DNA of 62,046 nucleotides from Affinirhizobium straminoryzae (GTDB taxonomy: Bacteria; Pseudomonadota; Alphaproteobacteria; Rhizobiales; Rhizobiaceae), in the NCBI RefSeq assembly GCF_007004135.1, contig NZ_VJMG01000013.1, forward strand, positions 1 through 62,046, in the 5' to 3' direction. The position numbers were made by a program, and so were the translations under genes. The notes under the pieces are model-generated. The model was not told where the DNA came from and did no database searches. It was given only the letters and a program-made list of their open reading frames with translations. Each line of letters starts with the position of its first letter. The first letter of the stretch is position 1. Shown here piece after piece: positions 1-8,464 of this stretch.

Positions 1-229
1 CCGCCTGCAGCAGGCGGCGGAAGAGGAAGCGCGGCGCCACAATTTGTCCCGGCTTCGCCTCGAGACCCGCATCGAACTGGTCCAGAACCATGCGACGTTT
101 TCCGCCTGGGGTTTTGTCCGCACGGCCGAGAAATCGCATCCCGGCTTCGACCGGATCACCTTCATCGAGATGCAGAAAATGCTGGCCACGCCCGCGGAGC
201 AACGACGGCCCGAGGCCGTCAACGGCTGA
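1..229 (+). CDS. GNAT family N-acetyltransferase, C-terminal fragment (runs off left edge)
   Basis: The reading frame is open from base 2 to a TGA at 227-229, so only the last 75 or so residues of a longer protein are visible. The segment NHATFSAWGF followed by an aromatic-rich strand resembles the end of the GNAT fold, where a helix after the acetyl-CoA pyrophosphate loop leads to the strand carrying 'GF'. The family transfers acetyl groups from acetyl-CoA to amines; the substrate cannot be told from this fragment. The coding end overlaps the convergent DUF3833 gene by 11 bases. The family call is tentative because the acetyl-CoA binding motif lies outside the window. Confidence 0.6.
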   Translation, partial: RLQQAAEEEARRHNLSRLRLETRIELVQNHATFSAWGFVRTAEKSHPGFDRITFIEMQKMLATPAEQRRPEAVNG

Positions 230-719
230 AGATCACCTTGGTCCTGGCGACCGGCAGCAGGTACTTCGTGACCCAGGCGGTGTTGACGAGTGTTCCGTCC
301 GGTTCCAGTTCCATGGTGTCGTAGAAACGCACTTTGTTCGGCTTGGCCTCGGTGCCGAGGTTGACGAGGTAGTTGAACTTCGCAACCTTGCCCTCGATCA
401 CCACGTCGGTGGTACCGATCACGTCCTCGCGGGTGCCGGTGTAGCGGCCGGGACCTGTCTTGGTGAAGCGCCAGGTCTTGCGGTCCTTCTCGCCGTCGGA
501 GAAAACGAAATCCTCGCGCAAGACCAGCGTCTTGCCGTCCCAGCGGCCGGTCAGATCCACCTTGAACTCCCGCTTGACGCCATTGATCGCGCTGAACGAA
601 CCCGTTGCGCGCGTCTTGCCCTCAAAATAGCGCTCCAGCGCCAGATCCGCCGCATCCGCCGCCTGCGTCAATGTCAGCATCGAAAGCCCCATCATGACTG
701 AGAGCAAACCCTTCTTCAT
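219..719 (-). CDS. DUF3833-type exported protein
   Basis: This encodes a 166-residue protein. Residues 1-23 form a signal peptide (two Lys, a hydrophobic stretch, then TQAADA), so the product is exported to the periplasm or envelope. The rest is rich in alternating strands (RATGSFSAINGVKREFKV, GRWDGKTLVLREDF), which suits a lipocalin-like beta barrel as proposed for DUF3833. No catalytic residue can be named and the role is unknown. The start at 719 has AGGAGG 7-8 bases upstream; an upstream in-frame start would add a non-signal leader and was not chosen. It converges on the truncated acetyltransferase. Confidence 0.75.
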   Translation of the reverse strand: MKKGLLSVMMGLSMLTLTQAADAADLALERYFEGKTRATGSFSAINGVKREFKVDLTGRWDGKTLVLREDFVFSDGEKDRKTWRFTKTGPGRYTGTREDVIGTTDVVIEGKVAKFNYLVNLGTEAKPNKVRFYDTMELEPDGTLVNTAWVTKYLLPVARTKVIFSR

Positions 720-877
720 CGGGTGCCTCCTTTCCGTCTTTTCAACGGGGTCTACGGAGCATCTTGCAAACTGGATCGATTCCAATCTGGCTTCCGCGAT
801 CAAGGCCGCGTGAAGGCGATACCGCCCCATGGCGGGGCGGATCCATCAAGCGTCAGCGCGGCGGAGGGCGGGAACGG

Positions 878-1882
878 TCAGAGACGACTTGGCAGCACGC
901 GGTTCGGCGGGCGGTGGCCGTCAAAGAAGGTACGGATGTTGATGATCACCTTGTCGCCCATGTCGATGCGGCCCTCGACGGTGGCCGAGCCCATGTGCGG
1001 CAGAAGCACTGCCTTGCCTTCCTGCGCGAGCTTCAGCAGCTTCGGATTGACGAGCGGCTCGTTGGAGAACACGTCGAGGCCGGCGCCGGCAATGCGGCCA
1101 TCCTTCAGAAGCTGGATGAGGGCAGCCTCGTCGATGATGTCGCCGCGCGCCGTGTTGACGATGATGCTCGACGGCTGCATCAGCGCCAGCCGGCGGGCGG
1201 AGAGAAGATGGAAGGTGGCGGGCGTCGAGGGGCAGTTGACGGAGACGATATCGACCCGCGCCAGCATCTGGTCGAGGCTGTCCCAGTAGGTCGCCTCCAG
1301 CTCTTCCTCGGTTGCGGGGTTGACCCGCTTGCGGTTGTGGTAATGGATCGACAGGCCGAAAGCCTTGGCGCGGCGGGCAACGGCAGTGCCGATGCGGCCC
1401 ATGCCGACAATGCCGATGCGCTTGCCGCCGATGCGCCGGCCAAGCATCCAGGTGGGTGACCAGCCGGCCCAGCTGCCGGGATCCTCCGTCAGCACCCGCG
1501 ATCCCTCGATCAGGCGGCGCAGGACGGCAAAGATCAGCACCATGGTCATGTCGGCGGTGTCTTCCGTCAGCACGTTCGGCGTGTTGGTGACGGTGATGCC
1601 GCGCCGGGCTGCCGCATCCACATCGATATGATCGACCCCGTTGGAAAAGCTGGCGATCAGCTTCAGCTGCGGACCCGCCGCCTCGATCAGTGCCGAATCG
1701 ATTCGATCCGTCACGGTCGGCACCAGCACATCGGCCGTCTTCACCGCCGCCAGAAGTTGCTCGGGGCTGCGCGGCACGTCGTCTATGTTGAGTTCCGCTT
1801 CGAAAAGTTCACGCATGCGTGTCTCGACCGCGTCCGGCAGCTTGCGGGTGATGTAAACCTTGGGCTTTTTCCTGGCGGTCAT
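878..1882 (-). CDS. D-isomer 2-hydroxyacid dehydrogenase (glyoxylate/hydroxypyruvate reductase type)
   Basis: This is a 334-residue NAD(P)-dependent oxidoreductase of the D-2-hydroxyacid dehydrogenase family, which interconverts 2-oxoacids and D-2-hydroxyacids in the cytoplasm. The Rossmann motif G-x-G-x2-G is at residues 160-165 (IVGMGRIG). The catalytic triad of the family is present: Arg246 in NTARGD, Glu275 in NEP and His296 in LPHMGSA. The length is standard. Glyoxylate or hydroxypyruvate is the most likely substrate by overall similarity to rhizobial 'D-glycerate dehydrogenases', but this is inference. It is transcribed alone, divergent from the SH3 gene. Confidence 0.9.
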   Translation of the reverse strand: MTARKKPKVYITRKLPDAVETRMRELFEAELNIDDVPRSPEQLLAAVKTADVLVPTVTDRIDSALIEAAGPQLKLIASFSNGVDHIDVDAAARRGITVTNTPNVLTEDTADMTMVLIFAVLRRLIEGSRVLTEDPGSWAGWSPTWMLGRRIGGKRIGIVGMGRIGTAVARRAKAFGLSIHYHNRKRVNPATEEELEATYWDSLDQMLARVDIVSVNCPSTPATFHLLSARRLALMQPSSIIVNTARGDIIDEAALIQLLKDGRIAGAGLDVFSNEPLVNPKLLKLAQEGKAVLLPHMGSATVEGRIDMGDKVIINIRTFFDGHRPPNRVLPSRL

Positions 1883-2057
1883 GGTCGTCCTTCGGAAGCT
1901 TGTTCAGATCTCGTTAACCGAGATCGGCGACATTCGGCGGATCAGGCGTTTTCTACCAGACCCGTCGGCGAAGACAAACAAAACCTCGCGCGCTGCGTTT
2001 GCCCCCGCATGCGCGAGGCCCCGGCTGCTCCGGCCGATGAGCATCGAGAGAAGGCAT

Positions 2058-2609
2058 ATGCGACGTTTCATTCGAATTTCATGCCTTGCCGGCGCGATTG
2101 CGCTCGTCGGGACGTCGCTTGCCGCCTTCGTTGACACCGCACCGGCCATGGCGCAGACGGCCAAGGGCGCAAGCGGCCTGCCGCTGCCGCGCTTCGTCAG
2201 CCTGAAATCCCGCCGCGTCAACATTCGCGTCGGCCCCAGCACCGATTATGCCGTGTCCTGGATGTACCTCAAGGAGGGGCTTCCGATGGAAATCATCCAG
2301 GAATACGAAAACTGGCGGCGTGTCCGCGACGCGGATGGAACCGAAGGCTGGGTGAACCAGGCGTTGCTGTCCGGCGAGCGCACGGCGCTTGCAGCACCAT
2401 GGATGCGCGACAAGGGACAGCAGGTGTTCGTCAACATGCGCCGTGAGGCCCAGACCACGGCCCAGGTGGTCGCCAAGCTCGAGCCGGGCGTGATCATGCG
2501 CCTGAAACAATGCACCGGCGACTGGTGCCTCGCCATCGCCGGTTCGATGGAAGGCTGGGTTCCGCAATCGGAAATCTGGGGCGCCTATCCCGGCGAAGCC
2601 TTCAAGTAA
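2058..2609 (+). CDS. Exported SH3-domain protein
   Basis: The protein has 183 residues with a signal peptide (Arg-Arg near the start, hydrophobic core, cleavage after APAMA). It carries two bacterial SH3-like segments. The first is at about residues 50-115 (RRVNIRVGPSTDYAV ... WRRVRDADGTEGWV); the second, at about 120-180, is more diverged (FVNMRREAQTTAQVV ... GDWCLAIAGSMEGWV). Such tandem SH3b domains usually bind peptidoglycan or other cell-wall ligands in the periplasm. The ATG at 2058 directly starts the signal peptide and has GAGAAGG upstream; the longer frame from 1860 would bury it. There is no operon partner. Confidence 0.85.
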   Translation: MRRFIRISCLAGAIALVGTSLAAFVDTAPAMAQTAKGASGLPLPRFVSLKSRRVNIRVGPSTDYAVSWMYLKEGLPMEIIQEYENWRRVRDADGTEGWVNQALLSGERTALAAPWMRDKGQQVFVNMRREAQTTAQVVAKLEPGVIMRLKQCTGDWCLAIAGSMEGWVPQSEIWGAYPGEAFK

Positions 2610-2693
2610 GTCCCCTGATCCGCTTGAGGCGCGCCACCGGGCAACAAGACCGTGACGGATCACGGCCCGAACTGACACGGAAAGTCTCTGACG

Positions 2694-3686
2694 TCAGAGA
2701 AGGCCGGCTTCCACGGCCGCATCCTTCAGCGACACCATCGGCCGTGGGCCGAAATGCTGGATCACGATACCGGCCGCCAGGCAGCCGAGCCTGCCGCAGA
2801 CATCGAGCGGCTTGCCGGCCGTATAGCCGGTCAGGAAGCCGGCAGCGAACAGATCGCCGGCGCCGGTCGTATCCAGCACCTTCTCGACCGCGATGGCATC
2901 GACCTTGTAGCGCTCCTCGCCTCTGAGGATGATGGCGCCGTCTTCGCTCAGCGTCACCGCCGCCAGCTTGCAGTCGGCCGCAAGGCTGCGCAGCGCCAGT
3001 TCGAAATCGTCGGTTTCATAGAGCGACAGCGCCTCGTGCCGGTTGGCGAACACGATATCCACCGTGCCCGAACGCATGAGATCGAGAAATTCGCCGCGAT
3101 AGCGGTCGACACAGAAGGAATCCGACAGGGTCATCGAGGTTTCGCGGCCATGCGCATGGGCAATGCGCGCGCATTCGCGGATGGCTTCCTTGGCGCGCGG
3201 CGGATCCCACAGATACCCTTCGAAATAGGTGACCTTCGCCTCGGCCACCACCTCGGCCTCGACATGTTCCGGCCCGAGATCGACGCAGGCGCCAAGATAG
3301 GTGTTCATCGAGCGCTCGCCATCCGGCGTGACGAAGATCATCGAGCGGGCAGTCGGCGGAAAGGTACCATCGGGCCGGGTCTGGTAATGCACGCCCTGGG
3401 CGCGGATATCGTGCTGGAAGATCTTGCCGAGTTCGTCCTCCGCAACCTTGCCGAAATAGGCGGCCTTTGCGCCGAAGCTTGCGACACCGGCGGCCGTGTT
3501 GCCGGCGCTGCCGCCGGAGGCTTCGTGCGCGGGACCCATCAGGCTGTAGAGCAGTTGCGCACGTTCCGCATCGATGAGGTTCATGGCCCCCTTGATGATG
3601 CCGTTCTCTTCAAGAAACCGGTCCTCGCATCGCGACAGGATGTCAACGATGGCGTTACCGATGGTCAGGACGTCGAACTTGCTCAT
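2694..3686 (-). CDS. Adenosine kinase (PfkB/ribokinase family sugar kinase)
   Basis: This is a 330-residue PfkB-family kinase. Signature 1 is the GGSAGNTA segment at 58-65, and signature 2 is DTTGAGDLFAAGF starting at residue 272, with Asp278 as catalytic base and the anion hole formed by the Gly-rich turn. Rhizobial members of this size and sequence are annotated as adenosine kinase (ATP plus adenosine to AMP). Other sugar or nucleoside substrates cannot be excluded from sequence alone. The product is cytoplasmic and acts in purine salvage. It is transcribed leftward, divergent from the leader region in front of the AEC transporter. Confidence 0.85.
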   Translation of the reverse strand: MSKFDVLTIGNAIVDILSRCEDRFLEENGIIKGAMNLIDAERAQLLYSLMGPAHEASGGSAGNTAAGVASFGAKAAYFGKVAEDELGKIFQHDIRAQGVHYQTRPDGTFPPTARSMIFVTPDGERSMNTYLGACVDLGPEHVEAEVVAEAKVTYFEGYLWDPPRAKEAIRECARIAHAHGRETSMTLSDSFCVDRYRGEFLDLMRSGTVDIVFANRHEALSLYETDDFELALRSLAADCKLAAVTLSEDGAIILRGEERYKVDAIAVEKVLDTTGAGDLFAAGFLTGYTAGKPLDVCGRLGCLAAGIVIQHFGPRPMVSLKDAAVEAGLL

Positions 3687-3771
3687 TCAGCCTCAATCTC
3701 CGCAGGGTGGTGCCTTCTCTTCCTCATATAACTTCCAGAGTTGAAGGAAAGGAAAAAGCGCGCGTGGCTTG

Positions 3772-3843
3772 ATGCTCGTCATGCGGGCGTCACGAAGGCG
3801 GGATAAATCATCATCATCGGATCGCGGCCCGGACCACGGATGA
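3772..3843 (+). CDS. Possible leader peptide with four consecutive Ser codons
   Basis: A 23-codon frame starts with ATG at 3772 (or ATG at 3781) and ends in TGA at 3841. It contains Arg-Arg-Arg-Asp-Lys followed by four Ser codons (TCA TCA TCA TCG). A purine-rich stretch (GAAGGAAAGG) lies upstream, but at a long spacing. Fifteen bases after the stop come two stable hairpins and a T-run. This is the layout of a transcription attenuator in which ribosome stalling at a run of one amino acid decides folding. Whether it is translated is unknown. A short frame on the other strand overlaps it and cannot be excluded. Confidence 0.35.
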   Translation: MLVMRASRRRDKSSSSDRGPDHG

Positions 3844-3856
3844 ACTGGCGGACGCG

Positions 3857-3911
3857 GTTTCGAACCCCGGAAGGGGTCGAAGCGGGCTTCACGCCCGCTT
3901 TCGTGTTTTTG
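3857..3911 (+). terminator. Tandem hairpins ending in a T-run (terminator/attenuator before the AEC transporter)
   Basis: The first hairpin pairs TTCGA-CCCC with GGGG-TCGAA around a GGAA loop (about 3858-3881). The second follows immediately: GCGGGC, loop TTCAC, GCCCGC, then TTTCGTGTTTTT. The orientation is rightward, so it would stop a transcript that starts in the adenosine kinase/AEC intergenic region before it reaches the transporter at 3990. There is no upstream rightward gene that needs a terminator, which favours a regulatory role. Confidence 0.6.
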
Positions 3912-3989
3912 ATGCCGCGCGCCATCACGGGTTTGTCCCCCGCACGCGAATGCGCTACATCGGACTCCCGTCCGTGAAAGCCCTCCCCC

Positions 3990-4937
3990 GTGTCAGCCGT
4001 CTTTACCAATGTCGCTCCCGTCTTCCTGCTGATCCTGATCGGCTGGATCGTTGCCCGTACCGGCCTGATGAGCGAGGAAAGCGGTGATGCGCTGGCGGAA
4101 TTCGTGTTCAAGATCGCCCTGCCGACGCTGATTTTCCGCACGCTGGCGGAAGCGCATTTCGAGGGAGCCTCGCCCTTTCGCCTCTGGATCGCCTATTTCG
4201 CCGGCGTCGCGGTGACCTGGACGGTCGGCCACCTGATGGCCCGGCGCCTGTTCGGGCGTGACGAGAAGATCGGTGTCATCGCCGGCATGTCTTCTGCCTT
4301 CGCCAACAATGTCTTCATCGGGCTGCCGCTGGTGGGGCGTTCGGTCGGCACCGACGGCATCGTGGCCATCTCCATCCTGCTGGCCATCCATCTGCCGCTG
4401 ATGATGGTGATCGGGACGATCCTGATGGAACATGCGAGCGCCAGGGTGGATGGCGGCGGGCGACGCAGTCTTCTGGCGGTGTTGCGCCAGGTCGGCACCA
4501 ATCTGAGCCGCAACCCGCTGGTGATTGCACTGGCGCTCGGCGTCGCCTTCAACCTGTCCGGCCTTGGCGCCTTGCCCGTGGTCATCAAGAACGTGGTGGA
4601 CCAGATCGCTGCGGTGACGGCGGCGGCGGCCCTGATCTCGCTCGGCATGACGCTGCGCAAATATCCGGTGCACGGCAACCTGTCGCTCGCCACCGTCATG
4701 GCGCTGCTGAAGCTCATCCTCCTGCCGGCCTCGGTCTACGGCTTCGCCCATCTGCTCGGGCTGTCGCATGCCTGGACCTCCGCCATGGTGCTGACCTCCT
4801 CGGTGCCAACGGGCATCAATGCCTGGATCATCGCCACACGCTTCCGCTCGGGTCAAAGCCTCGCCGCCTCCGTCATCAGCATCACCACCATTTTCGGCGT
4901 GGTTTCGGTGAGCTTCTGGGCCTGGCTTCTCAGTTGA
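3990..4937 (+). CDS. AEC family transporter
   Basis: This is a 315-residue inner-membrane protein with about ten hydrophobic segments arranged in two halves, starting VFTNVAPVFLLILIGWIVAR. It fits the auxin-efflux-carrier (AEC) family, whose bacterial members move small organic acids or amino acids; no substrate can be assigned. The conserved half-repeat ends (FKIALPTLIFRTLA in the first half; TSSVPTGINAWIIA in the second) are present. The start is GTG at 3990; no good ATG precedes the first membrane segment. It lies 80 bases downstream of a tandem-hairpin terminator, so its expression may depend on read-through. The gene converges on cycM. Confidence 0.85.
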   Translation: MSAVFTNVAPVFLLILIGWIVARTGLMSEESGDALAEFVFKIALPTLIFRTLAEAHFEGASPFRLWIAYFAGVAVTWTVGHLMARRLFGRDEKIGVIAGMSSAFANNVFIGLPLVGRSVGTDGIVAISILLAIHLPLMMVIGTILMEHASARVDGGGRRSLLAVLRQVGTNLSRNPLVIALALGVAFNLSGLGALPVVIKNVVDQIAAVTAAAALISLGMTLRKYPVHGNLSLATVMALLKLILLPASVYGFAHLLGLSHAWTSAMVLTSSVPTGINAWIIATRFRSGQSLAASVISITTIFGVVSVSFWAWLLS

Positions 4938-4982
4938 TCGCCGATGCGTCGCAGGCGGGCCAGACCACACTTCCCCTTGTCC

Positions 4983-5013
4983 AAAAGCAAAGGCCCGGCG
5001 TGACCGGGCCCTG
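4983..5013 (-). terminator. Intrinsic terminator of cycM
   Basis: On the leftward strand GGCCCGG pairs with CCGGGCC around a five-base loop and is followed by TTTGCTTTT. It lies 30 bases after the cycM stop and also faces the end of the AEC transporter. Confidence 0.75.
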
Positions 5014-5041
5014 ATGACAGCAAGAGGCAGGAGCGCTTGGC

Positions 5042-5614
5042 TCAGTTGGTGGCCGGAGCCGCCGGGTCCGGCAGCGGGGCGGGCTTTTCCGAGAGCGAGC
5101 GCAGATAGGCGATCACGTTGGCGCGCTCGTCATCCTTCTTGAGACCCGCAAAGCCCATGGCCGTGCCGGAGATATAGGCCTTCGGAGCCGCCAGGAAGTG
5201 GTTGAGATGCTCATAGTCCCAGACCACCGAACCGCCCTTGGAAAAGTCCTTGATGGCAGCGGAATAGCTGAAGCCCTCATGCGAAGCGATCGGCCGATTG
5301 ACGACGTTCCACAGGCCTGGACCGACCTTGTTGGGACTGCTCGGTTCGGCCGAATGACAGCTCGCACACTTCTTGAAGGAATTGGCGCCGGCCACCGGAT
5401 CGGCCTTGGCCAGGAGCTGCGCGATCGGCACGGCAGCAGCAGCCGGTGCCGCCTCGCCGCCGCCTGCGGCCGGCGCTTCCGCAGCCGCAATGGCAAAGCC
5501 CGGCGTTGCCGGCGCTGGCGAATGGAACAGACCCTCGGATGCGATCGACACGGACATCATCACGAAGACGGTACTGAGCAGGGCCCCCACAGCCATGTTC
5601 GTATAGGCGTTCAT
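5042..5614 (-). CDS. cycM: Membrane-anchored cytochrome c
   Basis: This is a 190-residue c-type cytochrome. Residues 8-28 form an uncleaved N-terminal membrane anchor, followed by an Ala/Pro linker (about 32-70) and a class I cytochrome domain. Heme is bound through CASCH (Cys83, Cys86, His87), with Met153 in GTAMGF as the likely sixth ligand. Membrane-bound CycM-type cytochromes carry electrons from the bc1 complex to terminal oxidase in rhizobia and related bacteria; here that role is inferred from architecture. The start at 5614 has GGAGC eight bases upstream. It is divergent from kdsB. Confidence 0.88.
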   Translation of the reverse strand: MNAYTNMAVGALLSTVFVMMSVSIASEGLFHSPAPATPGFAIAAAEAPAAGGGEAAPAAAAVPIAQLLAKADPVAGANSFKKCASCHSAEPSSPNKVGPGLWNVVNRPIASHEGFSYSAAIKDFSKGGSVVWDYEHLNHFLAAPKAYISGTAMGFAGLKKDDERANVIAYLRSLSEKPAPLPDPAAPATN

Positions 5615-5765
5615 TCGAAAAAAGCTCCTTCCCACCTGCTGGAATCGCAGGCGTCCCACCTTGAAATCCCTTGAAAGCTATGTCTTTTGCGACACTGGTG
5701 CAACCTGAATCAGTGAGCTGCCCCTGCTACCTTTTGCCATCCTCGGCGCTCACGGAAGGACTTTG

Positions 5766-6521
5766 ATGCGCAATCCGGATTTCGACAAAACGCTCGTGCT
5801 CATCCCGGCGCGCATGGCTTCCACCCGCCTGCCCGGCAAGCCGCTGGCCGATATCGGCGGCGCGCCGATGATCGTCCAGGTTGCCCGACGCGCCCGCGAG
5901 GCCAATGTCGGCCGCGTGATCGTTGCCGTCGACGACCAGCGCGTCTTTGACGCCGTCAACGCTGCCGGTTTCGAGGTTGTCATGACGCGGGACGATCACC
6001 AGTCCGGTTCCGACCGCATCCACGAGGCGGTGCTCAGCGCCGATCCCGACGGCCAGGCAGAATTCATCATCAACGTGCAGGGCGACCTGCCGACCATCGA
6101 GCCGGAGGCCGTGATGGCTTCGCTGCGCCCGATGCAGGATCCCGCAGTCGACATCGCCACGCTGACCGTCGAGATCGACAACGAGGAAGACAAGGTGCTG
6201 CCGCATATCGTCAAGGTGGTCGGCTCGCCGCTCACCCCCTCGCGGCTGCGCGCGCTCTATTTCACCCGCGCCACGGCGCCCTATGGCGAAGGCCCGCTCT
6301 ACCACCATATCGGCCTCTACACCTATCGCCGCCGCGCGCTGGAACGCTTCGTCTCGCTCGGGCCCTCCGTGCTCGAACAGCGCGAGAAGCTGGAGCAGCT
6401 GCGTGCGCTGGAGGCGGGCATGCGCATCGACGTGGAGATCGTTGACTCCGTTCCGCTCGGCGTCGATACTCCGGCCGACCTCGAAAAGGCGCGCGCGATC
6501 CTCGCCAGCCGTTCCCTCTGA
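5766..6521 (+). CDS. kdsB: 3-deoxy-manno-octulosonate cytidylyltransferase
   Basis: This 251-residue enzyme activates KDO with CTP to CMP-KDO, the donor for the inner core of lipopolysaccharide. The nucleotidyltransferase signature [15 protein letters not shown] is at residues 13-27 and the family's [11 protein letters not shown] segment follows near residue 100. Length matches the family (about 250). ATG 5766 is preferred over the adjacent TTG because GGAAGGA sits at a good distance. The stop TGA overlaps the first base of pheA, so the two genes are translationally coupled although their pathways differ. Confidence 0.95.
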   Translation: MRNPDFDKTLVLIPARMASTRLPGKPLADIGGAPMIVQVARRAREANVGRVIVAVDDQRVFDAVNAAGFEVVMTRDDHQSGSDRIHEAVLSADPDGQAEFIINVQGDLPTIEPEAVMASLRPMQDPAVDIATLTVEIDNEEDKVLPHIVKVVGSPLTPSRLRALYFTRATAPYGEGPLYHHIGLYTYRRRALERFVSLGPSVLEQREKLEQLRALEAGMRIDVEIVDSVPLGVDTPADLEKARAILASRSL

Positions 6522-7396
6522 TGGACATTCCCATGGTTTCCAAGACCAATCGCATCGCCTTCCAGGGCGATTTCGGCGCAAACTCCGACATGGCCTGCCG
6601 CGACATGTTCCCGAGCATGGAGCCGCTGCCCTGCCCCACCTTCGAGGATGCCTTCACGGCGCTGGAAAGCGGCGAGGCGGATCTGGCGATGATCCCGATC
6701 GAGAATACGCTGGCCGGCCGCGTGGCGGATATCCACCATCTGCTGCCCGAATCGCGGCTGCATATCATCGGCGAATATTTCATGCCGATCCGCTTCCAGC
6801 TGATGGTGCTGCCGGGTGTGACCCGCGACGAGATCCGCACCGTGCACAGCCATATCCATGCGCTCGGCCAATGCCGCAAGATCATCCGCTCGAACGGCTG
6901 GAAGGGCGTCGTGGCCGGCGACACCGCCGGTGCCGCCAAGCTGGTGGCCGAACGCGGCGACCGTTCCATGGCCGCCCTGGCGCCGCGACTGGCGGCCGGG
7001 CTCTACGGGCTGGAGATCCTGCAGGAAAATGTCGAGGATTCCGAAAGCAATGTCACGCGCTTCGTCGTGCTGTCGCGCGATGAAGCCTGGGTGAAACGGC
7101 AGAGCGACAAGGACCTGATCGTCACCACCTTCGTCTTCAACGTGCGCAACATTCCGGCCGCCCTCTACAAGGCGCTCGGCGGCTTTGCGACCAATGGCAT
7201 CAACATGACGAAGCTGGAAAGCTACCAGATCGGCGGCAAATTCGTCGCGACGCAGTTCTACGCGGATATCGAAGGACATCCCGACGATGCGCCGGTCCGC
7301 CGGGCGCTGGAGGAACTGCGCTTCTTTTCCGAAAAGGTCCGCATTCTCGGCACCTATCTCGGTCACCCGATGCGCCGCGCCCTGAACGGCGCCTGA
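6521..7396 (+). CDS. pheA: Prephenate dehydratase
   Basis: This is a 291-residue monofunctional prephenate dehydratase that makes phenylpyruvate for phenylalanine synthesis. The dehydratase domain occupies about residues 10-185, with IPIENTLAG at 58-66 and the catalytic-site motif ESNVTRF at 175-181. An ACT domain for phenylalanine feedback follows (about 200-280, FATNGINMTKLESYQIGG). The usual ESRP motif of the ACT site reads ESYQ here. The gene starts at 6521, one base overlapping the kdsB stop; an internal ATG at 6533 is an alternative start. Confidence 0.95.
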   Translation: MDIPMVSKTNRIAFQGDFGANSDMACRDMFPSMEPLPCPTFEDAFTALESGEADLAMIPIENTLAGRVADIHHLLPESRLHIIGEYFMPIRFQLMVLPGVTRDEIRTVHSHIHALGQCRKIIRSNGWKGVVAGDTAGAAKLVAERGDRSMAALAPRLAAGLYGLEILQENVEDSESNVTRFVVLSRDEAWVKRQSDKDLIVTTFVFNVRNIPAALYKALGGFATNGINMTKLESYQIGGKFVATQFYADIEGHPDDAPVRRALEELRFFSEKVRILGTYLGHPMRRALNGA

Positions 7397-7512
7397 CATC
7401 CCGACGGCCGCACGGCGGGCCAGAGGGGTGAGATCGTCATGGACCGGCACCGTTCTTGCCGGCCACCGGCGTGGCCTTGTCGGCTTGCGCCTGTCGCGGC
7501 GAAGGAGATCAC

Positions 7513-8457
7513 ATGTTTCTTGGAATTCTGGCAGGCCTGCTGACCTGCGCCCTCTGGGGCCTGACTTTCGTTGCGGCGCGGCTGGTGCATCCGTTCAGCC
7601 TGTTCGACATCACCATTGCCCGCTACGGCGTTTTCGGCCTGACCTGTGCACTGACCATGCTGCATCCGCGCTTTCGCCTGAAGGGCGTCAGCGGCAGGCG
7701 GATCGCAACCGGCATGATGCTCGGCATCATCGGCTATGTCGGCTATTTCGTACTGGCCTCGCAGGCGGTTCTTCTGGCAGGCCCGGTCGTGCCACCGCTG
7801 ATCATCGGCATCATGCCGGTGATCCTGCCGGCGATCGCCAACCTGATGGACAAGACCATCGAGTGGCGGCGGCTGGCGCTCCCGCTGCTGATGATCGCCG
7901 CCGGCATTGGCGTCGTGAATGTCGAACTGGTGGCGAAACTCGATCTCCAGGGCCAGCGGATGATGCTGGCCGGCGCCGGCTGCGCCATTGCCGCCCTCCT
8001 GGTATGGGTGCTCTACGGCATCGTCAATGCCCGGATCATGCGCGCAGCCGAACCGCCCGGCACCATCGACTGGACCAACCTGCACGGGCTTGGCGCACTG
8101 GCCGGCTCGCTGGTGCTGATCCCGATGGCCTCGAACACCTATCAGACCGCCACGACGGAGGATCTGCTGCGCTTCCTCGGCTGGGCCGTGGTGCTCGGCA
8201 TGACCGCCTCCTGGCTTGCCACCTGGTGCTGGAGCTTTGCCTCAAGACGGCTGCCGCTTGCGCTGACCGCCCAGCTGATCGTCGCCGAAACCGTGTTCGG
8301 CCTGATCTTCGGCCTGACCCTCGACGCCCGGGGGCCAACGGCGGCGGAGGCAATCGGAGCAGCACTGCAGATCGCCGGCGTCTCGCTTGCGGTGCACACC
8401 TTCACGCGCCGGCGCAGGGCCGCTCTCACAGCAGGTTCGGGCGCTACGCCGCAGTGA
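7513..8457 (+). CDS. DMT superfamily (EamA) transporter
   Basis: This is a 314-residue inner-membrane protein with about ten hydrophobic segments and the two-repeat EamA organisation, opening MFLGILAGLLTCALWGLTFV with the conserved Trp-Gly of the first helix. EamA carriers export amino acids, nucleobases or other metabolites; the substrate is unknown. ATG 7513 is preceded by GAAGGAGATC, clearly better than the upstream in-frame start at 7456. It lies 116 bases after pheA in the same direction and converges on nudC with a 7-base gap. Confidence 0.88.
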   Translation: MFLGILAGLLTCALWGLTFVAARLVHPFSLFDITIARYGVFGLTCALTMLHPRFRLKGVSGRRIATGMMLGIIGYVGYFVLASQAVLLAGPVVPPLIIGIMPVILPAIANLMDKTIEWRRLALPLLMIAAGIGVVNVELVAKLDLQGQRMMLAGAGCAIAALLVWVLYGIVNARIMRAAEPPGTIDWTNLHGLGALAGSLVLIPMASNTYQTATTEDLLRFLGWAVVLGMTASWLATWCWSFASRRLPLALTAQLIVAETVFGLIFGLTLDARGPTAAEAIGAALQIAGVSLAVHTFTRRRRAALTAGSGATPQ

Positions 8458-8464
8458 CCGGTCG

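Noticed and set aside
3779..4141. A leftward 120-codon frame across the adenosine kinase/AEC gap
   Set aside because: Most of it is antisense to the transporter gene. Only its last dozen codons lie in the leader, and no ribosome-binding site or family similarity supports it.
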